64,000 bases of DNA, from positions 302,501-366,500 of the forward strand of contig MCFH01000008.1 in the NCBI GenBank assembly GCA_002104945.1, written 5' to 3'. The translations under genes and the position numbers were made by a program. Below are positions 12,625-26,077 of this stretch, piece after piece. The DNA is from Piromyces finnis. Its lineage: Eukaryota > Neocallimastigomycota > Neocallimastigomycetes > Neocallimastigales > Neocallimastigaceae. The notes under the pieces were generated by a model, which was given only the letters and a program-made list of their open reading frames with translations, did no database searches and was not told the DNA's origin. Numbering within the stretch: position 1 is the first letter of the stretch; each line of letters opens with the position of its first letter.

Positions 12625-12935
12625 TTTATTACTATATTGCTATTTCATATTTTTTTTCTTTTTTTTCTTTTTTACCAATTTTTATCTTTTTTATATAAAT
12701 ATATATATTAAAAAAAAAAAAAAAAGAAAATGATGACTTTTTAAAAAGTATAAGCTAATTGTAAAAAAATATAAAATGGATGAATAAAAAAAAAAAAGGA
12801 AACAATTAAATATATTAAATAAAAAATGAAGAAGAAAAAACAAAAACAAAAAAATATTGAAAGGGAAACAACTTAAATAAATCATAACAATAATAATTGA
12901 GAATTTTTTGTTTTATCTTGTTTTTTTTTAAAGTT
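12038..12935. other. Convergent intergenic region, 0.9 kb
   Basis: Separates the 3' ends of eIF3i (+) and the Akr1-like gene (-). Made of A and T runs, e.g. T12-20 near 12600-12627 and A20 at 12291-12320. Reading frames here translate to poly-Phe or poly-Lys and are not genes. Confidence 0.8.
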
Positions 12936-15639
12936 TTAAACCATATCTTTCATTTCTATATTTTCATCATCAGAATCATCTGCCATTTCATGACCACCAA
13001 TCACTTGTAAATTCAAATCTTCAGGTACATCATAGATAGTATACCAATTAATATTCTATTACGGAAAAAGAAGAAAAAAAAAGAGTGAAAAAAATATATA
13101 CATATAATAATATTAGTATTGTTAAAAAACAAAAAACAAAAACAAAAAAAAAAAAGATTCATCATAAAATATAAATTTATAAAATGTGTCAAATTCCATT
13201 ATTAATGAAATTTACTATTCTTCAATTTATTATATCAATGATACTTATATATATACCTTATTATAACCGGATCTACACCAGAAATAGATTGTGTTTTTAA
13301 TAATACCAAAATCAAATGGATTGTAATACCTTCTTTTATAATATTGAAGATTAACATCTTCCTTTCTTGTTAAATAATCGTATTTGTAATAATTGGCAGC
13401 TTCATTGGTTGTATAACCTCTTGCAATTTGATAGGTTTGAATTAAAGCTAAAAATCCACACCAACAAATATTACAGAGTAACCATGCACAATTAGCATAA
13501 GAATATGGATCTTGAATTAAAATAGAACACATTCTATCATTAAGTAAACAGTATTTTGAACCTTCTACAATTGGTAATTTACTAAAGTCTTTAAAAATAG
13601 ATAAATAGATAGTATGTCATAAGAATCTAAATTTTTAAATTTTCAAAATCTTTCTTAAAATAGGCCTCAAAGTTTATACTTACAAATTAAACAAACATAG
13701 AATATTAAAATTCCTCCTATAACAGTTGTATATAAATAGGTAACAAAAGAACGGTGGTTCAAATAACCACTAAATATTTATATATTATAATAAAATAAAA
13801 ATAATGAATAAAAATGTTAAAATTTATAAAAAAAAGTCGTTTTTTTTTTTTTTTTATTATTATTCTATAAAATGTGGAAAAAAAAAACATACATGCAATT
13901 ATAAGTCCATGGACAATGGTGATCGAAAAATATAACACATTTATTACAGAATCTACAATGTTTTGAACGAATAGGTTTTCTTATCTATTTATAAAAAAAA
14001 AAAATTATAAATATATATATATATAAAAATAATAATAATAATAATAATTTTTTTTTTTTAGTATTTTAAACTTTTTTTATATTTAACAAATTTATAATGT
14101 ATTACATTGCATTCTACACAATAATGTCTTGCATCTAAAATATCTTGTTCAGCCAATTCTTGTATAACCTATAAAATATAAATAATAAAAATAATTAATT
14201 TTCTTTTTTTTTTTTTTTTCTTTCTTTTCCTCTGTTAATAATAATATAATACATAATTAATATAATTTGTGAGAGTTAAATAAATAATTACTTTATTTCT
14301 ACTTTCAACAGATAATAAAGGAATATTTCCTGGATCATGGAATAAACAAACAAAATAGGAATGTGCTGATATATAAATTAGGGAAATTACCATAATATGT
14401 AAAATCCATAATTCAGGGGTATCTTTTATAGAGATTATTTTAACAAATTAATATACATTAGGTATTCTATTAATAGAGTGTTTTTTTTTTTTTTTTTTCA
14501 TAGACATAAAGTATTAAATAATAAATTATGAAATATAAACATACTTTTTATAAATACAAATACATAATTTATAACAATGTAAAATAAAGTTGCTTGATAT
14601 ATACTAGCAACAATGGGATTTGTTTCCATTTTCTATTATTTATTTAAAAAAAAAAAAAAAATTAGAAATAAAATTATTCAATTTTATATTCAAATCAACC
14701 TTTTATTATACTTACATTACGACCCCCTTTTGCTAACACAGTCTTGATGAAAAAGCTTAATAAATAAAATAAAGTAAACATTAATGGAATACTGAAAAAC
14801 CAATCTAGTTTTCCAAATATTATTAAAAATACTGGATAGAGTACAAATGGTGTTAAAAATCCCAATATTTTGTTTTTTGTCTTACAAATATAATAATAAA
14901 TAAAAGTAAAAAGAAAATGTATATATAAAGATTAAGATTAATCTATGATTTATCATCATGCGTATATAGAGTTGATGGTAATAATAAATAAGTGAATTCA
15001 TTATTATTCTTATTATCCTTACATCTTTTGCTGATCCAGTTTTATATTCAATACTTAATTTATAGTCTTTTACAATTTTATTATATCTTTCTTTTAAACC
15101 CTCATTTTCAATCCAGTCAAAGGCTGTTTTACCATGTTCATCTTTTATATCATATCTTGCTCCTGCTTCTATAATTGCTTTTGCAACATCCATATGTCTT
15201 GACTAATTAATAAGTAGTAAATCAATAATTTCAATTATAATAATTTTATATAATTAAGTAGAATGAATTATGAAATGAATGTTTCTTTTTTTTTTTTTTT
15301 TTTTTCCTTTCTTTTTTTCCATATATAAAAATAAAATAAATAAATAAAAAACATACGGTAATTGCCCAATGAAGCGCAGTAAATTTTGTTTTATCGACTA
15401 AATTGATATCTGCACCCATTCTAATTAAAACTCTGGCACACTCAAGAGAATTTCCTAAATAGGCTGCCCACATTAAAGGTGTTCTTTCCATTGGGTCTAG
15501 AGAATCAACATCTACTCCAAGACTTATTATATATAGGGCTAGCATAGGATAACCTCCCTTTTATAATTAATTTATATTTTTTAATATTTCATTTAATCAT
15601 ATAAATAATATAAAAAAAAAAATAAAAATAAAATAAAAT

Positions 15640-15695
<56 letters not shown>

Positions 15696-16811
15696 TGATT
15701 TTTACATGAACAGATAAATGAAGAGCATTGTATCCTTGATTATCAATAATTGATGGATCAGCATGGTGCTTAACTAATAAAGTTACCATTTGTAAATGAC
15801 CACTCCTATATATATTTATAATACATAATATTAATTTATTTTAATTTACATTATCATTAATTTAACTAATATTGTAATCTTTAAAAAAAAATCTAATTTA
15901 CCTAGCTGCCCAGTGTAATGGAGTTGCCATTAAATCACCACCTTTTTCATCAACCCTTGCACCATGAACTTTGAAAATTAATATTACAATAATTAATTAT
16001 TTAATACTAATATAGATTATTTTTAAATTTATAAATATATGTACAAATAATAATATTTACTTAATAAAAACTTTGCAACTTCAAGATGATTATTAATTGC
16101 TGCCCAATGAAGTGCAGAACAATTTTGTTCATCTTTATCATTTGCATTAGCTTTATTTGATAAAATTAAATTTTTAACAGCTTCAAATAAACCTCTTTGA
16201 GCTGCTTGATGAAGCGTCCATTCTATAAATTTAAATAATAAACATCAATTTGTTATTAATTCATTTTTATTATAATTATTATCATAGTGGATAATATAAA
16301 AAAAAAAAAAAAAAGATATAACCAATATATTTAATTCAAGTTTCAAAATACCTGTTTCTAATTCAATTTTTTTTATATCTTCATCATCTTGATTTTCCCA
16401 AGGTGTTATTTTATCAATATCTTCTGGTTTTATTTTATCCTTTTCAGCAGTAATATAACCAATTGATTGGGTATTATTATCTGTAATTGATACGGAACTC
16501 TCTGCTTTGCTATTTAATAATAATGAATTATTATTATAAAGAGCAATAGGAGCAGATAAAGTTTGTGTTGTGAAATTATCATTTTGTATTTCTGTTGATT
16601 CATTGTTGTTAATTCTTATTACGGTTTCTTGTTCATCACTAATTAAAGGAACTTTATCATCATTGTCATTATATGTGATTTCATCATTTTCAATTTCATT
16701 TTCATTATCAGAATTAAGACTCACTTTATACAATAGAGTAGCATCATTAACTTTACTCATCTTTAATACTTCAATAGAATCATCTTTTTCATAGTCATAT
16801 GAGGAGAGCAT
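12936..16811 (-). CDS. AKR1: Ankyrin-repeat DHHC palmitoyltransferase, Akr1-like
   Basis: Fourteen exons: 16811-16352, 16222-16061, 15968-15902, 15805-15706, 15557-15357, 15202-15023, 14880-14716, 14632-14545, 14422-14292, 14168-14106, 13984-13893, 13769-13684, 13588-13257, 13055-12936. All phases close; 748 aa (yeast Akr1 764). The family S-acylates cytosolic cysteines of membrane-linked proteins at the Golgi and endosomes. Order: acidic low-complexity N terminus (1-150), ankyrin repeats (~154-390; [36 protein letters not shown]), membrane spans (~400-500), HDPGN, the Cys-rich DHHC domain with Asp560-His-His-Cys563 ([16 protein letters not shown]), more spans, and TTNEAAN matching the TTxE motif. 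The tail is acidic. Yeast Akr1 has DHYC; this one has canonical DHHC. An AAT repeat fills intron 4. Confidence 0.95.
15641..15693. repeat. AAT microsatellite in Akr1-like intron 4
   Basis: About 17 AAT units beginning 13 bases inside the intron from the donor of exon 4. On the minus strand it reads ATT, so the intron starts GTAAAAATCATCATT. Simple repeat. Confidence 0.9.
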
Positions 16812-18712
16812 AATGTTTTATTTTATTGTTTAATGTTTTGGTTTTGTTGTTGTTGTTGTTGTTGTTGTTTTTATTATTCGTTTTATGGTTTACAGTATTA
16901 TTATTTGTGGTTTTGTAATTTTTATTTTTATGTATTTTTTGTTTTTTTGTTTTTTATTTTTTGTTTTTGTATGTTATTTTTGGTTGGTTTTGTTTATTGT
17001 AATAATTAAAAAATATTATAATTTTGAATATAATATATACAAAAAAGAATTAAATATAAAGAATTGTTGTTTATAAGGAAGGGAAAAAAAAAACTTTTTT
17101 TTTTAATTAATATAATTTTAATTGTTTCTTTATCTATAATATTGGAATTGGTAATAAAAATGAAATATATATTAACTTATTGCTTTAATTACTTATTTAT
17201 GCCTAGAACTGAACTTTAAGTTATACTTTTCTTATAAAAGTTTATTATGGATAAAAGATATTAAAAGAATTATGCGTATGATTTTATGCTTGAGAATTAT
17301 AATTTTAAAAATTATATTGCTTCAAAAAAATAAAATGTAATATATATATATAAAAGAAAGAAAGAATTTATATTTATAGGTTGAATTTATTAATAAAAAT
17401 TTAAATCAAATTCCTATAAACGTGAATTGAATATATTAGATTCAATCTTCTTATAAATCTATTATTATAAGTGTTTTTTATAACAAGTTGTTTTTTATCT
17501 ATAAAAATATACTTTATATATTTTTCAATAGAAAATTTTAAATGTACAGAATATATTATATAATATAGCAATCAAATCAATTTTTCAAAAATATGCGTTT
17601 GTAGTAAAGCTTTTTAAAAAAAAAATGACAATAATAATATTCTAAATAAGCTTTTTTTTAAAATAAAAAAAAAGTAAAAAGAAAAATACTAATAAGTACT
17701 AATAGGGATATATATTTAAAACTGATATACTATTTAATGTGTCTGTGTCTGAAAAAGAATATAAAATATATGAATATATGATATAAAATTAATAATTATA
17801 CATAAAAACTAATAATCATAATGTAAAACTAAAAAAAAAAAAAAAATGCATTTATTTTATATAAGCATATATAATTTATAATTATTAATTTTATATCATT
17901 AAATACATTTGTTATTGTTGTTGTTACTGTTGCTGCTGCTGCTGCTGCTCTATTAATTTAATATTATATATTTAATTCATTTAAATTTTTTTATTTTTTC
18001 TTTTTTTTTTAACTAGAAATTCCTGCAATTATTTGACCAATTTCTTTTTTTCTTCTTCTTCTTCTTCTTTCTTTCTTTCTTATAAAACGAATGTTTTTTT
18101 TTTTTTTTTTTTTTTTATTTTATTTTATTTTATTTTAATAAACAACAATCTTGAAATTCAAAATAAAAAATTTTTTCTGTTTTTAAAAAAAAAAAAAAAA
18201 ATTAATTTATGTATAATTTTATTATATAAACTTTTAAATAATAAATTTTCTGTAAAAAAAAAAAAAGATGTTACAGGAAAAATCTTATAAAGTTACTATT
18301 TTAAATATTAAAAAAAAAAAAAAAAAGGTAAAGAAAACTAAAATAAAAAATTAGATATATAAGAATAGGAATTCCTTTTAAAAAAAAATAGTATATACTC
18401 TATTTTTTATTTGAACATGTATTTATGTATTTATTAAAAAAAGTACATTAAATAATCTTTATAGTATTACTTTAACATTTATACATAATAATTTTTTTAT
18501 CTATTTCTATAATAGATTATAGTGTCTTTTTTAATTCTTTGTATTTAATAGTTTTTCATTTTATTCACAGCATAAAAAGTAATATTTAAATCAAATGCAC
18601 TCAATTCATTTGTATTAAATGTTGAATCCATTTAATATTATTTAAAGCATTCATTTTATTTATATTTAAAAAAAAAAAAAATCACAATACAAATGAAGAG
18701 ATGGATGTTACA

Positions 18713-18757
<45 letters not shown>

Positions 18758-19531
18758 CATTAAACTTTTTTGGATTATTAAAATTTATGTAAACTTAATA
18801 TTTAACAACAATTACATGTTTTTATATTTATTATAAAATATTTTAATCGAAAATGTAATGACAAATAAGAAAAATAAAGATATTTAAATAATAAAAAAAA
18901 AAAAAAAAAAAGATTTTAAGTAATAAAACACAACATTAAATTAATAGGGTTATTAATTGTTTAGTTGAAATTATCCAATAAACATTAACTTTGTTAAAGT
19001 TGCAACACAATAAAAAAATATATCAATTGTTTAATATTTACATTTATATAATAATTAACATTTATCTTAAATAGTAATGTTAAAACGATAGATAAATAAA
19101 TAAGAAAAGGAAAAAAAGAAATTGAACTTTACTAAAATATATATATAATGAAAGGTTGTTTTCATTAATAATTAAAACAAAACTAAAAAAAAAAAATTAA
19201 ATAAAATAAAATTGAAGTTGTTTTTGCTTTTTACTACCAATAATAATTTAGTAATATAGATTTTTATTATTTTAATTATTTAAAAAATAAATGATAATAA
19301 AATAAAATAAAATAAAAAGAGAATATTATTTATAGAGATTAGAAATTACATTGATTATAAATTCATATGTTAAGAATAAATCTCTTCTTTTTTATAATAT
19401 ATTTAAAAAAGAGATAATCAGAATAGTTTTAAACTATTTAATACTAAAATAACTTATATATTAACCATATTATAATTTCATTAATTCCTTTATAAAAATT
19501 TATATAAATTATATATGTAATAATATATTTA
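16812..19531. other. Divergent intergenic region, 2.7 kb
   Basis: Lies between the starts of the Akr1-like gene (-) and the Asn-rich gene (+), so it should hold both promoters. Contains a GTT repeat (16846-16869), a GCT repeat (17931-17948), CTT runs near 18050-18080, and a 39-nt A tract (18716-18754). No gene seen; the reading frames here are low-complexity. Confidence 0.75.
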
Positions 19532-21059
19532 ATGAAAGTAGCATTTATGAACTCGATTATGGGAACAGCTCAAGGAAAGCTCATTGAAGCTCAAAAAATA
19601 AGAGAGGAACGTGAAAAGGAGCTTATGATCCAAAGAGAAAAAATGTCTGAAAATGTAAGAAAATTAGTTAGGGAAAGAACAGATTTAATGAATATTAATC
19701 ATAATAAATATAATAAAGATATAATAAGTATAAGTTTAAATAACATTAATAATAATAATATTAGAAATCATAATTATCACAATTTCAATCATAATCCTAA
19801 TAGTGTCGATACTTTAATAAATACCCCAATTCACAATTCTTCCACAATTAATATTTCTAATGATGAAAGTATAAATTCTATAAATCATCTCTACAAGAAA
19901 AACCTAAATGATAACAAAAAATTTTTACATAGTATGAGTTATAATTCAAATGAAAAATCGAATTCCTCAGTAAACGATATACTCAACATTTGGACATTCC
20001 CAACGAAGAAAAATGATGACAATGATAATAGTAGTTTTAATACCGATAACAATATAATAAATGGTGGATCACTAATTAATAGTTATAATGAAATAAATAA
20101 AAACAGTAGTGAAGCTACACTATTTGACGATAATAAATTGTCAAATACTCAAAAAAAGAAAAAAACATTCTATCCAATTAATAATAAAAATGTTAAATTA
20201 CAGAGTTTAAAAAAAGAAATGTCAGGAAATAATAATAATACTAAAATTAAAAATATAATGGTAAATGATGATGATATTTTAAAAAAAGAAAATAATTCAG
20301 AATCATCCCTTCCATACAAAAAACGCTTATATATAAAGCCGTATATATGTGAAAAACAATATCGTAGAGGATTAGATCGGTATAATAATTCTAATTCATC
20401 TTCTCTAAATAAAATGAGAAATAGAAATAGAAATTCGGAAATAGATACTTCTTTATTTAACGGAAACCCATGTATACCAGAATCATTAAAATTAAGACTT
20501 GAACATGAAAGATCTAAAAATAGCGCAGATAAAATATTCTTTAATAATCCAAATGATATATTTAAAAAAAATTCGGCTTTAATCGATGCAATCGAAGCAG
20601 AAAAAAAACTTAATTTAAATATTGAAAAAAATATGAATAAATCAAATGATTTGTTATTTAATGTTGAAGATGACGATAATACAATAGGTATGTAGTAAAT
20701 AATATTAAAAAATAGTATAAAAATTTTAAAATAACAATAATAATAATAATAATAATAATGGATGAAAAATAACTTTTAAAATATCTTAATAAAATGATAT
20801 ATATTGATAATTTATATAATATTCAGTGGAGCATGATATAATCCCAGATGTAAAACAACATATAAATGTAAATATTTATATATTTTTATTGTTTTTTGTT
20901 TTTGATTTTGATTTTTTATAATTTTATATAAATTCAACTATTCTAATTATATATATAATTGTTGTTATTAAATTCTCATTAATTTCATAGCAAAATGAAA
21001 AGTACAGAAGAACATTTGATAAAGAAAAATTTAAAAAAGCAAATAATAAATATTTTTAA
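19532..21059 (+). CDS. Asn-rich protein of unknown function with conserved-looking N-terminal coil
   Basis: Exons 19532-20687, 20827-20867 and 20991-21059; phases close and give 421 aa. The N terminus (MNSIMGTAQGKLIEAQK, then alternating Arg/Glu/Lys/Met to about residue 50) is predicted amphipathic helix or coil. It looks better conserved than the rest, which is Asn/Ser/Asp-rich filler. Basic patches and short ordered stretches occur later (e.g. IKPYICEKQYRRGLDRYNN, IPESLKLRLEHERSK). The C terminus is lysine-rich (RRTFDKEKFKKANNKYF). Start chosen at the first ATG; ATGs at 19547 and 19559 are alternatives. No family recognised. A role in a cytoskeletal or ciliary structure is possible from the Arg/Glu-rich helix but is not supported further. 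Confidence 0.75.
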
Positions 21060-21383
21060 TTAACAATATTAACCTAGTTTTATATATGAATTGTTACAAA
21101 AAGATTTGTTTAAATGAATTACTCAATAAAAACCTACTACATTATAATAAGCATCCTTTTATTAATATTATAATAAGCATCCTTTTATTAATGTAATAAT
21201 AGAAAATTAAATTTATAGTTATATCTTTTTTTTTTTAAATATTTTATTTATTCTAATATAACTATAATAAAAAAAAAACTATTTTATAAGCATCTTAGTT
21301 TAAATAAAATAAAATTAATAATAATAAAATTTATTTAAATACTTCATGTGTTTATCATTATTTTTTGTTACTCTTATTAATAT

Positions 21384-21418
<35 letters not shown>

Positions 21419-21420
21419 TT

Positions 21421-21452
<32 letters not shown>

Positions 21453-21546
21453 TTTTATTTTATTTTATTTTATTTTATTTTATTTATTTTTTATTTACAT
21501 TTCCAATTTAATAAAAGGAATTAAAAAGAAAGTACTAAAACAAAAC
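21060..21546. other. Intergenic with tandem duplication and microsatellites
   Basis: Holds two perfect tandem copies of a 26-bp unit (21141-21192), a GTA/TAG repeat (21382-21418) and TTTA/TTTTA repeats (21420-21490). No gene. Confidence 0.75.
21141..21192. repeat. Two tandem copies of a 26-bp unit
   Basis: ATTATAATAAGCATCCTTTT plus ATTAAT occurs at 21141-21166 and again at 21167-21192 without mismatch. It lies 82 bp beyond the stop of the upstream gene. A recent slippage or duplication event. Confidence 0.95.
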
Positions 21547-21627
21547 GTCAGCTGCAGGATTTGAACCTGCGCAGGCAGAGCCTATTTGATTTCGAGTCAA
21601 ACTCCTTAACCACTCGGACAAACTGAC
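21547..21627 (-). tRNA. tRNA-Ser, anticodon CGA
   Basis: 81 nt, class II. On the minus strand it begins GTCAGTTTGTCCGAGTGG and ends CCTGCAGCTGAC. The 7-bp acceptor stem pairs throughout with one G-U. The anticodon stem-loop is TTTGA-CTCGAAA-TCAAA, giving anticodon CGA, which reads the serine codon UCG. A long variable arm (around TAGGCTCTGCCTGCG) and the T arm GCAGGTTCAAATCCTGC support Ser. No intron is seen. A TTTT run just after the 3' end (21546-21540 region) fits Pol III termination. UCG is rare in the AT-rich genes here. Confidence 0.96.
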
Positions 21628-22640
21628 AATGAGCTGCCTGAAATGATGTTTCATATTATTTATTATTTTTATTCGCTATTCAGTATTTTTTTTTGTAAAT
21701 ACATTAACTAGACCCAAAATAAATTCAAGATAACATTTGTTTAGTTCATTTAAAAATCAATATTAATCCAAAATACTTTGTTTAAAGTAAATTTTAAGCG
21801 CTAACTAATAATTGAAATTTAAAGGGTTAAAATTAATAAAATTTTAATTTCAAGAGATTATAACCCTTAAATAAAAAAAAATAGTTGATATTATAGTAAA
21901 AATATCTTCTAAGGTCTTCAAATCAGCTTTTCATAAAGTTATTATTAAGCCGAAAGTTTATAATGTGAGAGTGAGAGTGTATGGGAATTAAAATTGTATA
22001 ACTTTTTTTTTATAATAAGATATATAAAAATATACAAGATTTTAGTTAAAAATAAGTTTTAATCATTTGTGTAACTACTAACATTAAAGTTTAATGATTC
22101 ACCCAATAATAATTAATAAAATTAGTTATTATAAAAAAAGACTTAACATTTACTGCTTTACACAGGCCTTCCTTTTTTATAATTTATTATCAGGCTAATT
22201 GTATAAAGACAATGAAAAGAGAGTTTATTATAGATAGTTTATAATTTAGTATTAATGTTATGATATATATAATATGTATCTTTTATATAGTGAATGAATT
22301 CAATTTTTAGTTTTTTGTGTGAATTACTAAATTCATGAATATTACAAATACTAAAAATGAGTATAGGTTTATTTCAATAATACGATTTTTTTTTTTTTCT
22401 AATTATTTTATTTTATAACAGTTCTTTTTTTATTATCCTTTTATTTTGATATAATAATAACAAGTTATATATTTAATACCTTTTTTTTTTTTTTTAAAAA
22501 ATAAGATTATCTGTTTCATATTCAATAATGAAATTTTATTTGTTTATAATCTAACCTTTGATAATTTTAAATTAATTATTTTAAAAGTTATTTACTATTA
22601 ATTCTATCTTTTTATTACATTATGCATTTTTAATAAAAAA
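21628..22640. other. Intergenic, 1 kb
   Basis: Upstream of both the tRNA (-) and the ARMC7-like gene (+). AT-rich, with short T runs (22387-22399, 22480-22495). Nothing else recognised. Confidence 0.75.
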
Positions 22641-23515
22641 ATGTTTCAGTCTCATATACACATTCAGAAGAGAAAAGGTTCAAAAGGAACTTCCAGATTT
22701 CAATATTTACAAGATTTAGTAAATGAATTTCAAGAAACTCAAAGTATAGGTACAAAAAATATTAATAAATAAAACCAAACTTAATAATTCTTTATTAAAT
22801 CTGTATTATAAAAATCTTGATTTCAAAATATTAATTTTAAAGAGGACAAACAGCAAATAATTGCAAATTTAGCAAATTTTTCTTATGATCCTATAAATTA
22901 TAATTGGCTATGGGAATTAAATGTTATAGACTTATTCTTAGGTAAAAAAGAAAAGAAAAGAAAAAAAAAATTATATATTTTATTTAAAATTTTAAAGAAT
23001 AAAAAATAACAATTAATTATATTTCAGATTGTTTAGTGGAAGAAAATTTAATGTTACAAGAATTAGCTATTGGAGGAATTTGTAATTTATGTATTGGTAA
23101 TAATAATAATAATATATAAATTTAAAAAAATTTCTTTTTATAATAAAGTATTCATATATTCATTTATGTTAGATCCAAGGTTTCATTCGTATATAGTTGA
23201 AAATGATGGAATAAAACTGATAAATTCATGTTTAACTAGTTCAGTATTAGAAATTGTAATAACGGCAATAATGACTTTATTATTGTTACTATCAGATGAT
23301 TGCCGTTCAGGTATATTTATACGTTCCATAAATACTATTTATTGTGATTTTTGTATTTTTTTTTTTAAAGCTAATTTAAATATTATACAAATATATTAGA
23401 TATTCTAACAAGAGAAAATAGAAATTGTTTAATCGAATTTTCAAAATCAAATCAAAGTAGATTATCAACTATTGCAAATCTTTTTTTAAAAGACCATTTT
23501 AATTATGCTATTTAA
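22641..23515 (+). CDS. ARMC7: ARMC7-like armadillo-repeat protein
   Basis: Five exons: 22641-22749, 22843-22941, 23028-23096, 23173-23310, 23400-23515; 176 aa (human ARMC7 198). Every intron is in phase 1. The rebuilt protein follows ARMC7 along its length: FQYLQDLVNEFQETQS, ANLANFSYDPINYNWL, LQELAIGGICNLC, and DGIKLINSCLTSS. Armadillo helices cover nearly the whole chain. ARMC7 has been linked to spliceosomal complexes in animals, but its exact job is not established; here the role is inferred only from family. The gene ends 508 bp upstream of homoserine dehydrogenase on the same strand. Codon use is A/T-ending, as in weakly expressed genes of this window. Exons this short hide the gene from ORF scans. 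Confidence 0.92.
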
Positions 23516-24023
23516 TATTATTTTTTAATTGTAATTTAATAATTATATATAATGTATTATATATACATATATATATATAAAGATACCCTTTTATATAAAT
23601 AAATTATTTTTATATTAATGTCTTTAAGGTTATATGCTATTTTATATTTTTATATGTATTAATAATTTAGAATTTTAAATAAAGATTTAAATAAAATTTA
23701 AACTTGTTTTTTTTCTTTTAAATTGTTCTATTATTATTATTATTATTATTATTAATCATCAACAACAACATTATCAATCATTTAAATATACTTTTTATTA
23801 AAATATTTACTTATCATTTATTTAAAAACTTTATTATGCTAATTTCTGCTTTTTTTTTTTTTTTTTTTTTAAAAAAAATGGATGAAAAATTTGTAATTTC
23901 AAACCAATAACCAATCAAACAATTTTATTTAAAAAAATATTAAAAGATTTAAAGTTTCAAAAAATTTTATCTACTACTACTCAATATCAAAAACTATTAA
24001 TTTAATAGTAAAATTGAAATAAA
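23516..24023. other. Intergenic between ARMC7 and homoserine dehydrogenase
   Basis: 508 bp; an ATT repeat (23731-23753) and a T18-A8 tract (23851-23878) lie upstream of the homoserine dehydrogenase start and may mark its promoter. Confidence 0.7.
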
Positions 24024-25695
24024 ATGACTGTCACTTTAAACATTGGTATCATTGGTCCAGGTGAATATTATTTAAAAATCAATATTAAATGATGAAAAAT
24101 GTTTAATCAAGATTCACACTATAATTTAGGATTTATTATTATTTTTTTTAAAAAAATATTAACTATAAATGATTTCAAAAAAAAAAAAAAAACTTAAAAC
24201 AAAATTTTTGATGAAATAATAATTGAAAAAAAAAAAATTAAATTGTGAATGAAATCAATAAAGATTTTTTTTAGAAGAATCAAATATTGAAAATAGATTA
24301 TAATACTATACATATTAAAATGATATTTAATCAGTTTTATTATTATTTTTTTTAAAGAGGTAGAGAAAAGTATAAATATTAATTTTTTTTTCATAATAAT
24401 ATCATAAATAAATAAAAAGGTTACATTGGTTCTGAATTCCTTAGACAAGTTAACCAATACCAAATTAAGCACGGTTTTGACAAATTAGCTGTTATTGCTG
24501 TTGCTGAACTTGACCGTTTATGGCTTCACCAACCAACCGCTGAAGCCCCAGGTATTGATCTTAGCACCTGGAAGGACACTTTCGCTAACATTAAGGACAA
24601 GCCAGATCTTAATGCTTTTGCTAGTCACTTAGCTTCTCACCAACCAGCTGTTCTTGTTGATACTACTGCTAGTCAATTTGTTGCTTCCCAATACCCAGCT
24701 TGGTTAAAGCAAGGTCTTCACATTGTTACTCCAAACAAGAAGGCTTTCTCTGGTGATTTAGCTTTATTCAAGGAAATCCAATCCCTTTCCGCTCAACGTC
24801 CAGGTGAAGAATACCCAATGGTCTTCCACGAATCTACTGTTGGTGCTGGTTTACCAGTTCTCGACACTTTAAAGAACTTAGTTGCCACTGGTGATAAGAT
24901 TGTTAAGATTGAAGGTATCTTCTCTGGTACTCTTTCCTACCTCTTCAATGTATTCTCTCCATCCAATGGTCCAGCTTCTGACGCTAAGTTCTCTGATATT
25001 GTTAAGGATGCCAAGGCTAAGGGTTACACTGTAAGTAGTAATTAATAATTAATCATTAAAAATCGAGAAAAATATTAAATTATTTAAAAAAAATTAAAAT
25101 TATGCTTAATAGGAACCAGATCCAAGAGATGACTTAAACGGTTTAGATGTTGCCAGAAAGGTTACCATCTGTGGTCGTTTAGCTGGTTTAGATTTATCTA
25201 TGGAAAACTTAGATATTGAAAATATTGTTCCAGAAGAATTACGTGCTCTTAAGACTGCTGATGAATTCCTTGCTGCTTTACCAAAGTACGATGAACACTT
25301 TGCTAAGCTTAACGAAGAAGCTCGTAAGAGAAACGAAGTTCTCCGTTACGTTGGTGTCTGTGATCCAAACGGTACTAGCTCTGTTAAGTTAATGAGGTAA
25401 GTGACACAAAAAAAAAAAAAGATGATTATTTCTGGGATTCATGAACCAAATAGCTAATAATAATGATAATATATATATTTTAAAATTATAAATGTTTAAA
25501 TAAATAATAAATAGCTACCCAACCTCTCACCCATTCGCTTCTCTTAAGGGTAGTGACAACATTATTGCCTTTACCACTGAACGTTTCGTTAACCCATTAA
25601 TTATTATTGGTGCTGGTGCTGGTGATGCTGTTACTGCTTTCGGTATTTTCTCTGATGTTCTCCAAATCTACGGTAGAGTTACCTACGGTCGTTAA
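24024..25695 (+). CDS. HOM6: Homoserine dehydrogenase
   Basis: Exons 24024-24060, 24420-25030, 25113-25396 and 25515-25695; 370 aa (yeast Hom6 359). It reduces aspartate semialdehyde to homoserine with NAD(P)H, the branch step to threonine and methionine. The Rossmann motif GIIGPGYIGSEFL spans intron 1 (residues 8-20). Further family marks are VTPNKKAFSG, HESTVGAGLPVL, EGIFSGTLSYLFN and the signature DPRDDLNGLDVARK around residues 219-231. It is the stand-alone form, with no aspartokinase domain, as in fungi. The start is the only ATG that supplies the beta-strand before the nucleotide motif. Codons end often in C (ACC, TTC, AAG), suggesting high expression. Intron 1, 359 nt, falls after 12 codons. 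Confidence 0.97.
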
Positions 25696-26077
25696 ATTCA
25701 ATTTATATCAAAATCCATAAAACAACGACATTAAACAAAATGTTTAAGAAATAATTCATTAAACAATCAATTCCTAATAATCCAAAAAAAGAAAAAAAAA
25801 ATGGAAAGGAACAAAATGAAAATAATTTCATAACAATGCATTTTATATACACATAATAAGCAAAACAAGTTGCTAAAAAAAAAAAAAAGCAAGATAAAAT
25901 AAATCATATAATTGAAAAATAATATTTTTTTTTTTTATTGAGTTTATATATATATAAAACAAGAATATGTATATACAATTACTACATATTTTAAAATTTT
26001 TTAAGTGTAAATTTATGATAAAGATAAAGGCATAAGTGTTAGTGAAATATACGATTCATATTATCCTAGCATAAGGT
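25696..26077. other. Convergent intergenic region, 382 bp
   Basis: Shared 3' region of homoserine dehydrogenase (+) and the SART3-like gene (-). AT-rich; no other feature seen. Confidence 0.75.

Noticed and set aside
14992-15174. 60-codon plus-strand frame
   Set aside because: Antisense shadow of the Akr1-like exon 6.
24194-24472. 92-codon minus-strand frame over homoserine dehydrogenase exon 2 start
   Set aside because: Mostly lies in intron 1 of homoserine dehydrogenase and is antisense to its exon; hydrophobic low-complexity content.
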